Shown here in pieces: positions 47,481 through 55,911 of a DNA stretch of 64,000 nt; within the stretch, counting starts at the first letter, position 1; each line of letters opens with the position of its first letter. The position numbers were made by a program, and so were the translations under genes. Below the pieces are notes generated by a model. It worked only from the letters and a program-made list of their open reading frames with translations, had not been told where the DNA came from and made no database searches. The DNA comes from Mitsuaria sp. 7 (GTDB taxonomy: Bacteria; Pseudomonadota; Gammaproteobacteria; Burkholderiales; Burkholderiaceae_C), in contig NZ_CP011514.1 of assembly GCF_001653795.1 (NCBI RefSeq), positions 2,457,715 through 2,521,714 on the forward strand. Reading direction: 5' to 3'.

Positions 47481-47852
47481 ATGAAAGTCGCCATCTTCAT
47501 CTTCTCGGACGCCAATGGCGGAGAAGAAGCCCTGGGCCGCCTGTTCAACGGTCTGGCCACCGCCTACGACTTCAAGCAGCGCAAGACGGAAGTCGCGATC
47601 TACTTCCAGGGCACGGGCACCCGCTGGGCCGGCGTCGTGAAGCAGCCGGACCATCCCGTGCACGCGCTATTCGCCGCGGTCGAGGACAAGGTCGCCGGCG
47701 TGTCCGCCGGTTGCGCCGATGTGTTCGGGGCGCGCGACGCGGCGGTCAGGAACGGCTTCGACCTGATCTCCGTCAACCAGGTGCCCGGCACCTCGGGTCT
47801 GCCCAGCATCGGCGAGTTGATCGCGGACGGCTACACGGTCCTGACCTTCTGA
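47481..47852 (+). CDS. DsrE family protein
   Basis: 123 residues with the DsrE/DsrF-like alpha/beta fold: MKVAIFIFSDANGGEEALGRLFNGL and a C-terminal LISVNQVPGTSGLPSIGELI. Two cysteine-containing stretches are limited to AGCADVFGARDA, so a sulfur-relay role is possible but not certain. AAAGGA eight bases upstream fixes the start. Its last 22 bp overlap the convergent LysR gene. Confidence 0.75.
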   Translation: MKVAIFIFSDANGGEEALGRLFNGLATAYDFKQRKTEVAIYFQGTGTRWAGVVKQPDHPVHALFAAVEDKVAGVSAGCADVFGARDAAVRNGFDLISVNQVPGTSGLPSIGELIADGYTVLTF

Positions 47853-48736
47853 TCCGCGCGCAGTCGCTCCGCCAGCAGTTCGATGAAGTTGCGGACCCTG
47901 GACGAGCCGAACCGGCTTTCCCGGTGGAGCAGATGGATGGGCACGGTGTCGCCGGCGAAAGCCGTCAACACCGGCGTGAGCGCGCCGCTCGCCATCTTCT
48001 CCTTCACCTGGTACGTCGGCAGATACACGATGCCCACACCGAGCTCCGCCGCGGCGATCGCCGCGTCGCTGCCGGTGACGCTGCAGGCCGGTCGGAGCTT
48101 GACAGGCATCGGTGACTGCCGTGAACCGAATTTCCAGACCATGTGCGGGGCCGCCACGTCGGTCGCGATGGTCCGGTGTCCGTGGAGATCCGTGGGATGT
48201 TGAGGAACGCCGTGACGGGACAGGTAGTCGGGGGAAGCGCAGGCGGTCCGGCCCACCTCGCCGACCTTGAGCGCCTTCATGCCGGAGTCCGGGAGCTGTC
48301 CGATGCGGATCGCGACGTCGAAGCCCTCGTCGATCAGGTTCACGGTCCGGTCCACGAAGGTGGCCGACACCGTCATCTCGGGGTAGCGCCGCAGGTAGTC
48401 CGTGATGCCCGGGACGACGAACAGCCGCCCGAACAGTGCGGGCGCCGTCACGCGCAGGTGTCCCCGCGTCACCCGGTTGGCGTCCGATGCCGCCGCTTCC
48501 GCCTCGGCGATCAGCCGGAGGATGGTGCGCGCGTCTTCCAGGTAGCGCCGGCCCGCCTCGCTCAGCGTGACACGACGCGTGTGTCGCACCAGCAGCTCGA
48601 CCCCGCGACGGCTCTCCAAGGCCTGGATCGCCCGCGTCACGGCGGCGGCGGACAGATCCAGCGTCCGGGCCGCGCCCGCGAAGCTCAACCCGTCGCAGAC
48701 GGTCACGAACACCGTCATCAGGTAGATGTCGTCCAC
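47831..48736 (-). CDS. LysR family regulator, divergent from the PPOX-reductase pair
   Basis: 301 residues: HTH (LSFAGAARTLDLSAAAVTRAIQALESRRG) and substrate domain (LRVTAPALFGRLFVVPGITDYL, VDRTVNLIDEGFDVAIRIG). Its start lies 71 bp from the start of the pyridoxamine-phosphate-oxidase-like gene on the other strand, so it is the likely regulator of that pair. Confidence 0.9.
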   Translation of the reverse strand: MDDIYLMTVFVTVCDGLSFAGAARTLDLSAAAVTRAIQALESRRGVELLVRHTRRVTLSEAGRRYLEDARTILRLIAEAEAAASDANRVTRGHLRVTAPALFGRLFVVPGITDYLRRYPEMTVSATFVDRTVNLIDEGFDVAIRIGQLPDSGMKALKVGEVGRTACASPDYLSRHGVPQHPTDLHGHRTIATDVAAPHMVWKFGSRQSPMPVKLRPACSVTGSDAAIAAAELGVGIVYLPTYQVKEKMASGALTPVLTAFAGDTVPIHLLHRESRFGSSRVRNFIELLAERLRADQKVRTV

Positions 48737-48807
48737 GGCCGGACCTCCGGGTCTGTGTTGCCGCGTCTCGCGGGACGCTTCCCCTCGATGCCATTCAGGA
48801 GCACACC

Positions 48808-49737
48808 ATGATCGCCACCCGATTCCATGAGGGAGAACTGATCGCCCAGCGCAACGCCAACGAATCCGACATGGCCGCCAGGAACGGCGCGAACGTGGGT
48901 CGGCAGATCGTGCGCGGCGCCTTGCCGTTCGTGCGTCAGCAGAAGACCGCGTACGTCGGCAGCGTCGACATCGAAGGACGTGTGTGGGCGTCGATCCTGA
49001 TCGGCGAGCCCGGATTCCTCGACCCCAGCGACGATGCCACCACCTTGATCGTCGACCTCTCGAAGGTCGCGAAGCAGGCGCACGACCCGCTGTGGGAAAA
49101 CCTCAAGCGCGATGCCCGGCTCGGTTTCCTGTTGCTGGACCTGCAGACCCGCAAACGCCTGAAGGTCAACGGCGATGCCCATCTCCAGGGCGACCGGCTG
49201 ATCGTCGACGTCACGGAGTCGGTGCCGATCTGCCCGCGCTACATCCAGCGCCGCGCCATCGCCCTGCCCGACCCGGGGAACCAGGCGATGCCCTCGGCAC
49301 TCCGCCAAGGCAGCGACATCGGCGACGCGCAGGTCGAGCTGATCGCGCGGTCGGACACCTTCTTCCTCGCTTCCGTCCACGAGACCCACGGCGCCGACTG
49401 CTCGCATCGCGGCGGGCCGCCGGGCTTCGTGCAGATCCTGCCCGGCAACGTGCTGCGCATCCCCGACTACAACGGGAACAGCATGTTCAACAGCTTCGGC
49501 AACTTCCTGCTGAATCCGCAGGCGGGCCTGGTGTTCCCCGACTACGAGCAGCGCCGGATGCTGCAGCTGAACGGCACGGTGGCGATGTTCTGGGATCAAC
49601 CGGATCCCGCCCATGCCACCGGCGGCACCGGGCGGTTCTGGGAATTCACGATCGAGCGCTGGATCGAGACCGCCCTGCCCGACGCGCTCGACGCGACCTT
49701 CCTCGACGCCTCCCCTTTCCTGCCCCAAGGAGCCTGA
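48808..49737 (+). CDS. Pyridoxamine 5'-phosphate oxidase family (split-barrel) protein
   Basis: 309 residues with a split-barrel flavin fold: RGALPFVRQQKTAYVGSVDIEGRVWASIL and LGFLLLDLQTRKRLKVNGDA, with ESVPICPRYIQRR and FLASVHE in the second half. Larger than classical PdxH (~220), it belongs to the group found fused to, or beside, FAD/2Fe-2S reductases. It probably binds FMN; reaction unknown. The CAGGAG motif is nine bases before the start. The next gene begins three bases after its stop. Confidence 0.85.
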   Translation: MIATRFHEGELIAQRNANESDMAARNGANVGRQIVRGALPFVRQQKTAYVGSVDIEGRVWASILIGEPGFLDPSDDATTLIVDLSKVAKQAHDPLWENLKRDARLGFLLLDLQTRKRLKVNGDAHLQGDRLIVDVTESVPICPRYIQRRAIALPDPGNQAMPSALRQGSDIGDAQVELIARSDTFFLASVHETHGADCSHRGGPPGFVQILPGNVLRIPDYNGNSMFNSFGNFLLNPQAGLVFPDYEQRRMLQLNGTVAMFWDQPDPAHATGGTGRFWEFTIERWIETALPDALDATFLDASPFLPQGA

Positions 49738-49740
49738 TCC

Positions 49741-50694
49741 ATGCTGTTGCGCGTCCTCCATGCCGAAGCGCTCACGCCGTCCATCCGCCTGATCCGGCTG
49801 GGTGGCATCGACGATGCGACGCTGCCGGGCTTCGAGCCCGGCGCCCATGTCGAGCTGCGCCTGCCGCTGGGCGACAGCGTCGCCTTCCGCAAGTACTCGC
49901 TGATCTCCGACGGCGCGCAAGGCTCGCCCTACGAGATCGCCGTCAAGCGCTCCGCCCACGGGCGAGGCGGCTCTGTCTTCATGCACGACGAGCTCTCGGT
50001 GGGTGACGAGCTGGACGTGTCCGCGCCGATCAACGAATTCAGGATCGCGTCGCAGGGCGCGCACCACGTGCTCATCGCCGGCGGCATCGGCATCACACCG
50101 ATGCTCGGCATCGCCTCGCGGCTGAAGCAATCCGGCGCGTCGTACGAACTGCACTATTCGAGCCGGAGCGCGACGGACATGGCGTTCCACGACCGCGTGA
50201 GCCAGGACCACGCGGCGCAGGCTCAGCTGTACTTCACCCGATGTGAAGGCGCCCGACGCATCGACATCGACGCCTTGCTGGACCGCCATCAGGGTCAGGT
50301 CGATACCCACCTGTACGTCTGCGGCCCGGCCCCGCTGATCGATGCCGTGCGGCTGGCCGCCGAGGCTCGTGGCGTGAATCGGCGGCGTATCCATTTCGAG
50401 AGCTTCGGTCCGAGCTGGGACGTGACGGACGGCCCGGTCCGCATCGCGATGTCGGAGTCCGCGATCGAACTCGACGTGCTGCCCGGCACCACGCTGCTCG
50501 ACGCGATGGAGGCCGCCGGCGCGTGGATCCCGTCCGATTGCAAGCGCGGCGAATGTGGCGCATGCATCGCCAGCTACAGCGGCGGACGACCCATCCACCG
50601 GGACAACTGCCTCACCGAGGAGCAGCGCCGGCATTCGCTGTGCCCCTGCGTTTCCTGGGCCTCGTCCGACGACGTCCTGAAGCTGCAGCTCTGA
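49741..50694 (+). CDS. PDR/VanB-type reductase (FMN/NAD, 2Fe-2S)
   Basis: 317 residues in the order of phthalate dioxygenase reductase: flavin barrel (FRKYSLISDG, RGGSVFMHDEL), NAD domain (HVLIAGGIGITPMLGIA, YVCGPAPLIDAV) and a C-terminal plant-type ferredoxin. The cluster cysteines are Cys267, Cys272, Cys275 and Cys303; the spacing 5, 3, 28 is that of the model enzyme. It should pass electrons from NAD(P)H to a partner. No Rieske oxygenase is nearby, so the partner may be the PPOX-family protein just upstream. Confidence 0.92.
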   Translation: MLLRVLHAEALTPSIRLIRLGGIDDATLPGFEPGAHVELRLPLGDSVAFRKYSLISDGAQGSPYEIAVKRSAHGRGGSVFMHDELSVGDELDVSAPINEFRIASQGAHHVLIAGGIGITPMLGIASRLKQSGASYELHYSSRSATDMAFHDRVSQDHAAQAQLYFTRCEGARRIDIDALLDRHQGQVDTHLYVCGPAPLIDAVRLAAEARGVNRRRIHFESFGPSWDVTDGPVRIAMSESAIELDVLPGTTLLDAMEAAGAWIPSDCKRGECGACIASYSGGRPIHRDNCLTEEQRRHSLCPCVSWASSDDVLKLQL

Positions 50695-50702
50695 GACCGC
50701 GT

Positions 50703-51599
50703 TCAAACGGCACCTGGCGGGGTCAGGTGTTGCACGAGCAGGTCGACGAAGGCGCGGACCTTGGGCGACGTGCCGTCGATGCCGGCGTGCACCACGTGGA
50801 TGGGCCATGGCGCTTCCTCATGCTCGGCCAGCACGACTTCCAGCCGGCCATCGGCAAGCTGCGGGGCCGCCTGATAGTGGAACAGTCGCGTGATGCCGGC
50901 GCCCATCGTCGCGGCCATGACGGCCGCGTCGTTGCTCGTGACGGCCAACGCCGGACTCACGCGCACGCTCAGCGGCCCCGCCTCCGCGCGGAAGGTCCAG
51001 TCCGGATCGGGCGACACGCTCTGCGCCGAGATGATCGCGTGGTCCGCGAGCTCGGCTGGATGGTCGGGGCGACCGCGCGCCGCGAGATAGTCCGGAGACG
51101 CGCACAGCACGCGCCGCATCGATCCCACGGGGATGGCCATCGCCTCCGCGACGGACGCCCCGCCGATGCGCACGGCGACATCAATGCCCTCCTCGACCAG
51201 GTCCACGACGCGGTCGAGGAAGTAGCCGGACACGGTCATCGCCGGGAACTGCGCGAGATACTGCGCGATGCACGGCATCACGTGCGAGACGCCGAACATC
51301 GCCGGCGCCGTCACGTTCAGATGGCCGCGCATGACGCTGCGCGTGCCGCCTGCCGACTCGTGCGCCTCGCTGACCTTCGCGAGGATGAGCCGCACGTCAT
51401 CGAGATAGCGTTGCCCGACGTCGGTCAGACGCACGCTGCGGGTGGTCCTCAGCACGAGCTTGACGCCGAGGCGCTCCTCCAGACCCGCGATGGCCCGCGA
51501 GATCGTGGCCGGCGAGGTCCCCAGACGCCGCGCCGCGGCGGCGAAGTTCTGCGTCTCCGCCACCACCACGAAGGCGTTCATGGCTTGCATGCGATCCAT
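50703..51599 (-). CDS. LysR family regulator
   Basis: 298 residues: MDRMQAMNAFVVVAETQNF, HTH (AAARRLGTSPATISRAIAGLEERLG), and substrate domain (LNVTAPAMFGVSHVMPCIAQYL, LDRVVDLVEEGIDVAVRIG). It is convergent with the reductase gene (8-bp gap) and in tandem behind a second LysR gene, ten bases apart, so the two are probably co-transcribed. No enzyme gene is clearly assigned to it. Confidence 0.9.
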   Translation of the reverse strand: MDRMQAMNAFVVVAETQNFAAAARRLGTSPATISRAIAGLEERLGVKLVLRTTRSVRLTDVGQRYLDDVRLILAKVSEAHESAGGTRSVMRGHLNVTAPAMFGVSHVMPCIAQYLAQFPAMTVSGYFLDRVVDLVEEGIDVAVRIGGASVAEAMAIPVGSMRRVLCASPDYLAARGRPDHPAELADHAIISAQSVSPDPDWTFRAEAGPLSVRVSPALAVTSNDAAVMAATMGAGITRLFHYQAAPQLADGRLEVVLAEHEEAPWPIHVVHAGIDGTSPKVRAFVDLLVQHLTPPGAV

Positions 51600-51609
51600 G
51601 GCCGACGCC

Positions 51610-52515
51610 TCACTGCATCAACGGGTGTGCGGCGAGGAGTTCAGCGATCCACTCGACGAACACCCGTACCTTGGCCGACAGGTGCCGGTTCTGCGGATAG
51701 ACCACGTGGACGGGCAGCGGATCGCTGGCCCAGTCCTCGAGGAGGGGAACGAAGCGGCCCTGCGCGATCAGCGGTGCCATCAGGAAGTCCGCCATCTGCA
51801 CGATGCCCAGCCCCGCCAGACCCGCTGCCGTGTAAGCGCCGCTGTCGTTCAGCGAGATGGCACCGGGCAACGAGACCTGGATGCGTTCGCCGCCTCGCGT
51901 GAAGTCCCAATCGAACACCCGCCCCGAGCGCGCGCCGAAGTAGTTCACGCACTGGTGATGGATCAGCTCATCGGGATGGTAGGGACGTCCGTGGCGCTCG
52001 ACGTAGCCCGGCGACGCACAGGTCATGTACCGCATCAGGCCGATACGGCGCGCGATCAGGCTGGAGTCGTCGAGGTCCCCGGCGCGCACGGCGCAGTCCA
52101 CGCCTTCCTCGATCAGGTCGACGGAGCGGTCGCTGCAGCCCAATTCCAGCCGGATGTCCGGATAGCGCGCTCGGAACGCCGGCAGCGCGGGAATGATCAC
52201 CTCGCTGGCCAGGCCGGTGGGCGCGTCGATGCGCAGCCTCCCCGAGGGACTGCGACGCGCGCGGGTCAACACCTCTTCGGCCTCGCGCACGTCCGAGAGG
52301 ATGCGTTGGCAATGCTCGTAGTACACCGCGCCTTCCGCGGTCACGCTGACCTGCCGGGTGGTCCGGTGCAGCAGCTTGATCGACAGTTCGGATTCCAACG
52401 ACTGGATGAGCGTGGACACCGTTGCCTTGGGCAACTTCATCTGGTCGGCGGCGCGCGTGAAGGCGCCCGCATCGACCACCTGCACGAACACCGCCATCGC
52501 CTGGAACTTGTTCAT
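51610..52515 (-). CDS. LysR family regulator, tandem partner
   Basis: 301 residues from the ATG at 52515: FQAMAVFVQVVDAGAFTRAADQMKL with HTH (KATVSTLIQSLESELS), then LRIDAPTGLASEVIIPALPAF and DRSVDLIEEGVDCAVRAG. It resembles regulators of quinone or aldehyde stress genes, but the target is unknown. The nearest upstream feature is tRNA-Pro on the opposite strand. Confidence 0.9.
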   Translation of the reverse strand: MNKFQAMAVFVQVVDAGAFTRAADQMKLPKATVSTLIQSLESELSIKLLHRTTRQVSVTAEGAVYYEHCQRILSDVREAEEVLTRARRSPSGRLRIDAPTGLASEVIIPALPAFRARYPDIRLELGCSDRSVDLIEEGVDCAVRAGDLDDSSLIARRIGLMRYMTCASPGYVERHGRPYHPDELIHHQCVNYFGARSGRVFDWDFTRGGERIQVSLPGAISLNDSGAYTAAGLAGLGIVQMADFLMAPLIAQGRFVPLLEDWASDPLPVHVVYPQNRHLSAKVRVFVEWIAELLAAHPLMQ

Positions 52516-52625
52516 GCCGCATCGTCGCTTGAGGCGCCACGGGAGGGAATGCGCGACCCGCGAAAGACTCAATTTCCAGATTCGGAACGATCGGTGAAAT
52601 TCCAGGCTAGAATGCGAGGCTCAGT

Positions 52626-52702
52626 CGGGGCGTAGCGCAGCCTGGTAGCGCATCTGCTTTGGGAGCAGAGGGTCGCGAGTTCGAATCCCGCCGCCCCGAC
52701 CA
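52626..52702 (+). tRNA. tRNA-Pro (anticodon UGG)
   Basis: 77-nt cloverleaf with encoded CCA. Acceptor stem CGGGGCG pairs with CGCCCCG; anticodon stem TCTGC/GCAGA encloses TTTGGGA, giving anticodon TGG at 52660-52662; the T-arm has TTCGAAT. It stands alone between two minus-strand genes and has its own terminator. Confidence 0.97.
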
Positions 52703-52711
52703 ACCATCTCG

Positions 52712-52746
52712 AAAGCCGCAAGGAGTTCTGCTCCTTGCGGCTTTTC
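52712..52746 (+). terminator. Rho-independent terminator of tRNA-Pro
   Basis: A 14-bp perfect stem (52712-52725 with 52731-52744), 5-nt loop, then a T-rich tail, 10 bases after the tRNA end. The stem is symmetrical enough to act weakly for the minus-strand gene too. Confidence 0.92.
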
Positions 52747-52798
52747 CTTTTGCGGCTCTCCTTTCGTCGCTTTCCTCTTCCTCTTGCGGGCTGCGTGT

Positions 52799-55696
52799 TC
52801 AGAACCCGCTGTTCCCCGCGCCCAGCGTCAGCGTCATGCCGCCGGGGTTGTCCAGCCCGCCCTGCGCGGCGCCGCTCACCGTCACGTTGGACAGCGTCGC
52901 GCTGCCGCCGCTGCGGAACTGCAGCCCCCAGGTCCCCGCACCGACGATGCTCACCCCGTCGAACTGCGCGCCCACCACGCGCCGCGGGCCGCTGATGTAG
53001 ACGCCCTGGTAGGTGCTGTCCTGGATCAACAGGTCGCGCACCACCACCGGCGCGGCGATGTCCGAGGTCTCCGCGAACAGCCACAAGGCGCCGAACTGGT
53101 CGTTCCAGTTGGGCTCGAAGCCGCCGGTCCGGACCAGCGTGTTGCCCCGCACCGACGTGGTCCCGCTGAAGGTCACCGGGTTGAAGCGCGTGCTGATCGC
53201 GATGCCCGCCGAGCCCACCGCCGTGTCCTGGATGACGTTGTAGTCCGCCCGGTTGCCGTTGCCTCCGTAGATGCCGATGCCGTTGGCCAGCACCGGCGAC
53301 TGCACGGTGTTGCGCAGGTAAGCGCTGTTGGTCACTGCGGCGCCTTCGGAGAACATCGCCAGCGCGTCGTCCCCGGTGTTGCGCACCACGCTCTGGTCCA
53401 TCCACGTGTTCTGCACGTTCGCGTGGATGTTGACGCCGTCGGCGAAGGTGTTGCGGATGCGCAGGCCCGTGGCGTAGAGCCCGTTGGTGCCGGAGTCGAT
53501 CCACATACCGACCTTGGTGTGCTCGAACCAGAGGTTCTGGAACAGCGAGCCGGTGCCGAAGTTGCCTTCCAGCGGCGCGTCGGTGAGCACCTGGCCGTCC
53601 GGGTCGCGCAACGTCACCTTGCCCAGCATCAGGAAGTCGGCCATCGTCACGTTGCTGCCCGTGCCGTAGAAGCCGCCGCGGCCGTCGTTGCCGAGCTCCA
53701 CCGTCGAGTACCACGGCCCCGCGCCGCGGATCGTCACGCCCGCCACGTTGATGCGCGAGGTCAGCCGGAAGCTGCCCGCCGGAATCCACACGACACCCCC
53801 GGTGGGCTGCGCGGCGGCGATCGCCTGCACGAAGGCCGAGGTGGCGTCCGAGCCGTCCGACTTCGCGCCATAGCTGGCGATGGAGAACGCGCCAGCCGGC
53901 GCGGCGTAGGCGGCGGGCACGACCTCGGTCTCGATGAAATCGATGTCGTAGTAGGCGGCCGTGTTGCCGCTGTCCTTCTGCAGCTTGAACACGGTGCCCG
54001 CGGGATAGCTGGGCAACGCCACGCGCACCTCGTCGAAGAAGTGGCGCGGCGTGCCGTCGACCGGTACGCCGCGGAACGGATAGGCGCCGTAGACCCAGGC
54101 ATAGGTGGACGTCAGCGCGATGTCGCGGACCTTGGTCCCGTTGGCATACAGCGCCAGCGTGGCCGACTGTCCGCCGCCGCCGGGCGCGTCGGGGATCGAA
54201 TACCGCAGCACCAGCGAGTTGGTCGGCTGCGCCAGCGTGAAGCTCACCTGCTGGCCGGTGCCGGACAGGCGCACGAGGCTGCGGCCGCTGGCTTCGGACT
54301 GCACTGTGAACGGCGTGCGGCCGGGCGCCAGGATGGTGGCGTTGGTCGACGCGGTCTCGGCCTCCTGCAAGGTGGTCCGTACCGTCGCGCCGCGAGCCGC
54401 TTGCGCCAGTTCGCCGGGCACGGTCAGGCTGTCGATGCCGACATCCGCGCCGGCCGACGCCCGCCGCAGACCCACGGTGTTGTGCCCCGTCCGCAGCGTC
54501 AGCGGCACGCTGAGCGTGGTCCAGCCGGTGCCGGCGGGCAGGCTCACCGTGCCCACCCGGGCCGCGTTGACGATGAGGTCCAAGCCCACCGCGGCGCCGC
54601 TCGTGTTGCGGTATCGAAGCGTCGCGTTGGCGGCCCCGTCGGCGCTCATGAACACCGTGCGGATCGCTCGCGCACCGGCGTTGCTGAATCCGGCCGCATA
54701 GCCGCTGCCGTTGAAGCCGGTGGCGGCCGTGCTCACCGACGCGCCGCCGGACAGGAACCAGGTCTCCGCTTCCGCCGGCGTGACCGACGGGTTGCCGGTC
54801 CCACCGTCGCCGCCGCCCGTGACGGCGGTGACGCTGAGCGCGTCGACATTGACGTTGCCGCTGTCCGACGCGGTGAACCGGTACGCCACACTGTGCGCGC
54901 CGGCGGCCAAGGTCACATTCGTCGTCTGCGTGCCCCACGAATCCCAGTTGGCGGTGGCCGGGAGCAAGACCTGACCCGCGGCGGTGCCATCGATGAAGAC
55001 GGTCAGCGACTTGGCGGCGCCCGTGCCGTTGGCGTAGCGCAGCGTGAGCGCGTGCGTGCCGGCCTGCGCGGCCGTGACGCTGAAGGCCACCTGCGCGTTG
55101 CCCTTGTTGGTGTCCGTGAAGCCGCCGACGAAGCCGCTGCCCTGGAACCCCAGGTGATCCGACGCCGCGATCGCGCCGCCGCTCAGGGACGCGTTCTCCG
55201 CTTCGAGGCCGCCGCCGGGCGTGACCGCGACGGCGTCGATGTCCAGCGCGTCCAGGTTGACGTTGCCGCTGTCCGCCGTCGTGAAGCGATACGCGACGGT
55301 ATGCGTGCCCGCCGTCAACGCCACGGTCGTCGACTGCACCAGCCAGTCGTTCCACGACGAGCTCGACGTCAGGTTGACCTGCCCCTTCGCCACGCCGTCG
55401 ACGTAGAGCGTCAAGGTCTTGGCCGAGCCGGTGCCATTGGCGTAGCGCAGCTTCAGCGCGTAGTTGCCGGCCTGCGCGGCGCTCACGGTGAAGGCCACCT
55501 GCGCCGCGCCCTTGTTGCCGTCGATGAAGCCGCCGGCAAAGCCGCTGCCGGTGTAGCCGGTGTGGTCGCTGGCGACCGTGGCGCCGCCGCTGAGCGAGGC
55601 GCTTTCGGCCTGCAGCGTGGCCGCGCCGGCCGTGGCCGCGAACAGCCACAGCGGGAGGGAGCAGATCAGGCGGCGGACCGCGTGGGGGTTCTTCAT
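52799..55696 (-). CDS. GH87-type alpha-1,3-glucanase (mycodextranase-like), secreted
   Basis: 965 residues. Signal peptide (ICSLPLWLFAATAGAA), then two close carbohydrate-binding repeats of CBM35/CBM6 type (residues ~25-155 and ~163-295, each with LRYANGTG and SGNVN), a diverged third (~305-430), a further beta domain, and a C-terminal right-handed beta-helix from ~610. The helix has DGVNIHAN and VVRNTGDDALAMFS. Asp753, Asp776 and Asp777 are spaced 23 and 1 apart, as are the catalytic aspartates of characterised GH87 alpha-1,3-glucanases. An overlapping longer frame on the same strand is Arg/Gly-rich noise. It probably cuts alpha-1,3-glucan outside the cell. Confidence 0.82.
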   Translation of the reverse strand: MKNPHAVRRLICSLPLWLFAATAGAATLQAESASLSGGATVASDHTGYTGSGFAGGFIDGNKGAAQVAFTVSAAQAGNYALKLRYANGTGSAKTLTLYVDGVAKGQVNLTSSSSWNDWLVQSTTVALTAGTHTVAYRFTTADSGNVNLDALDIDAVAVTPGGGLEAENASLSGGAIAASDHLGFQGSGFVGGFTDTNKGNAQVAFSVTAAQAGTHALTLRYANGTGAAKSLTVFIDGTAAGQVLLPATANWDSWGTQTTNVTLAAGAHSVAYRFTASDSGNVNVDALSVTAVTGGGDGGTGNPSVTPAEAETWFLSGGASVSTAATGFNGSGYAAGFSNAGARAIRTVFMSADGAANATLRYRNTSGAAVGLDLIVNAARVGTVSLPAGTGWTTLSVPLTLRTGHNTVGLRRASAGADVGIDSLTVPGELAQAARGATVRTTLQEAETASTNATILAPGRTPFTVQSEASGRSLVRLSGTGQQVSFTLAQPTNSLVLRYSIPDAPGGGGQSATLALYANGTKVRDIALTSTYAWVYGAYPFRGVPVDGTPRHFFDEVRVALPSYPAGTVFKLQKDSGNTAAYYDIDFIETEVVPAAYAAPAGAFSIASYGAKSDGSDATSAFVQAIAAAQPTGGVVWIPAGSFRLTSRINVAGVTIRGAGPWYSTVELGNDGRGGFYGTGSNVTMADFLMLGKVTLRDPDGQVLTDAPLEGNFGTGSLFQNLWFEHTKVGMWIDSGTNGLYATGLRIRNTFADGVNIHANVQNTWMDQSVVRNTGDDALAMFSEGAAVTNSAYLRNTVQSPVLANGIGIYGGNGNRADYNVIQDTAVGSAGIAISTRFNPVTFSGTTSVRGNTLVRTGGFEPNWNDQFGALWLFAETSDIAAPVVVRDLLIQDSTYQGVYISGPRRVVGAQFDGVSIVGAGTWGLQFRSGGSATLSNVTVSGAAQGGLDNPGGMTLTLGAGNSGF

Positions 55697-55832
55697 CGGG
55701 TGGTCTCCATGATGGTCTGAGCGTCCCGTCTGATGCGGGGCGCGGCCAGTCTATGGAGCCCTCGATGCCGTGCGAACGATGTCGGGGTCCCTCGCGGGGA
55801 CTCGCGGAGCCAAGCTTCGCGATCGCTTCAGA

Positions 55833-55857
55833 CGACCTATAGATCGGCTATAGGTCG
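55833..55857. promoter_or_regulatory. 25-bp palindrome upstream of the GH87 gene (candidate operator)
   Basis: CGACCTATAG-ATCGG-CTATAGGTCG, perfect ten-base arms, 137 bp before the glucanase start, in the 215-bp gap to the halogenase stop. Its AT-rich core stands out against the GC-rich surroundings. Confidence 0.6.
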
Positions 55858-55911
55858 CCGCCGGATCGCCGATGGCGTCGGGGTTCTCGACGCCCTCTGC
55901 CATGCGCCCCG

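Noticed and set aside
52569..55649. Longer minus-strand frame overlapping the GH87 gene
   Set aside because: Arg/Gly-rich shadow running through the tRNA; the 52799-55696 frame has signal peptide, repeats and catalytic residues.
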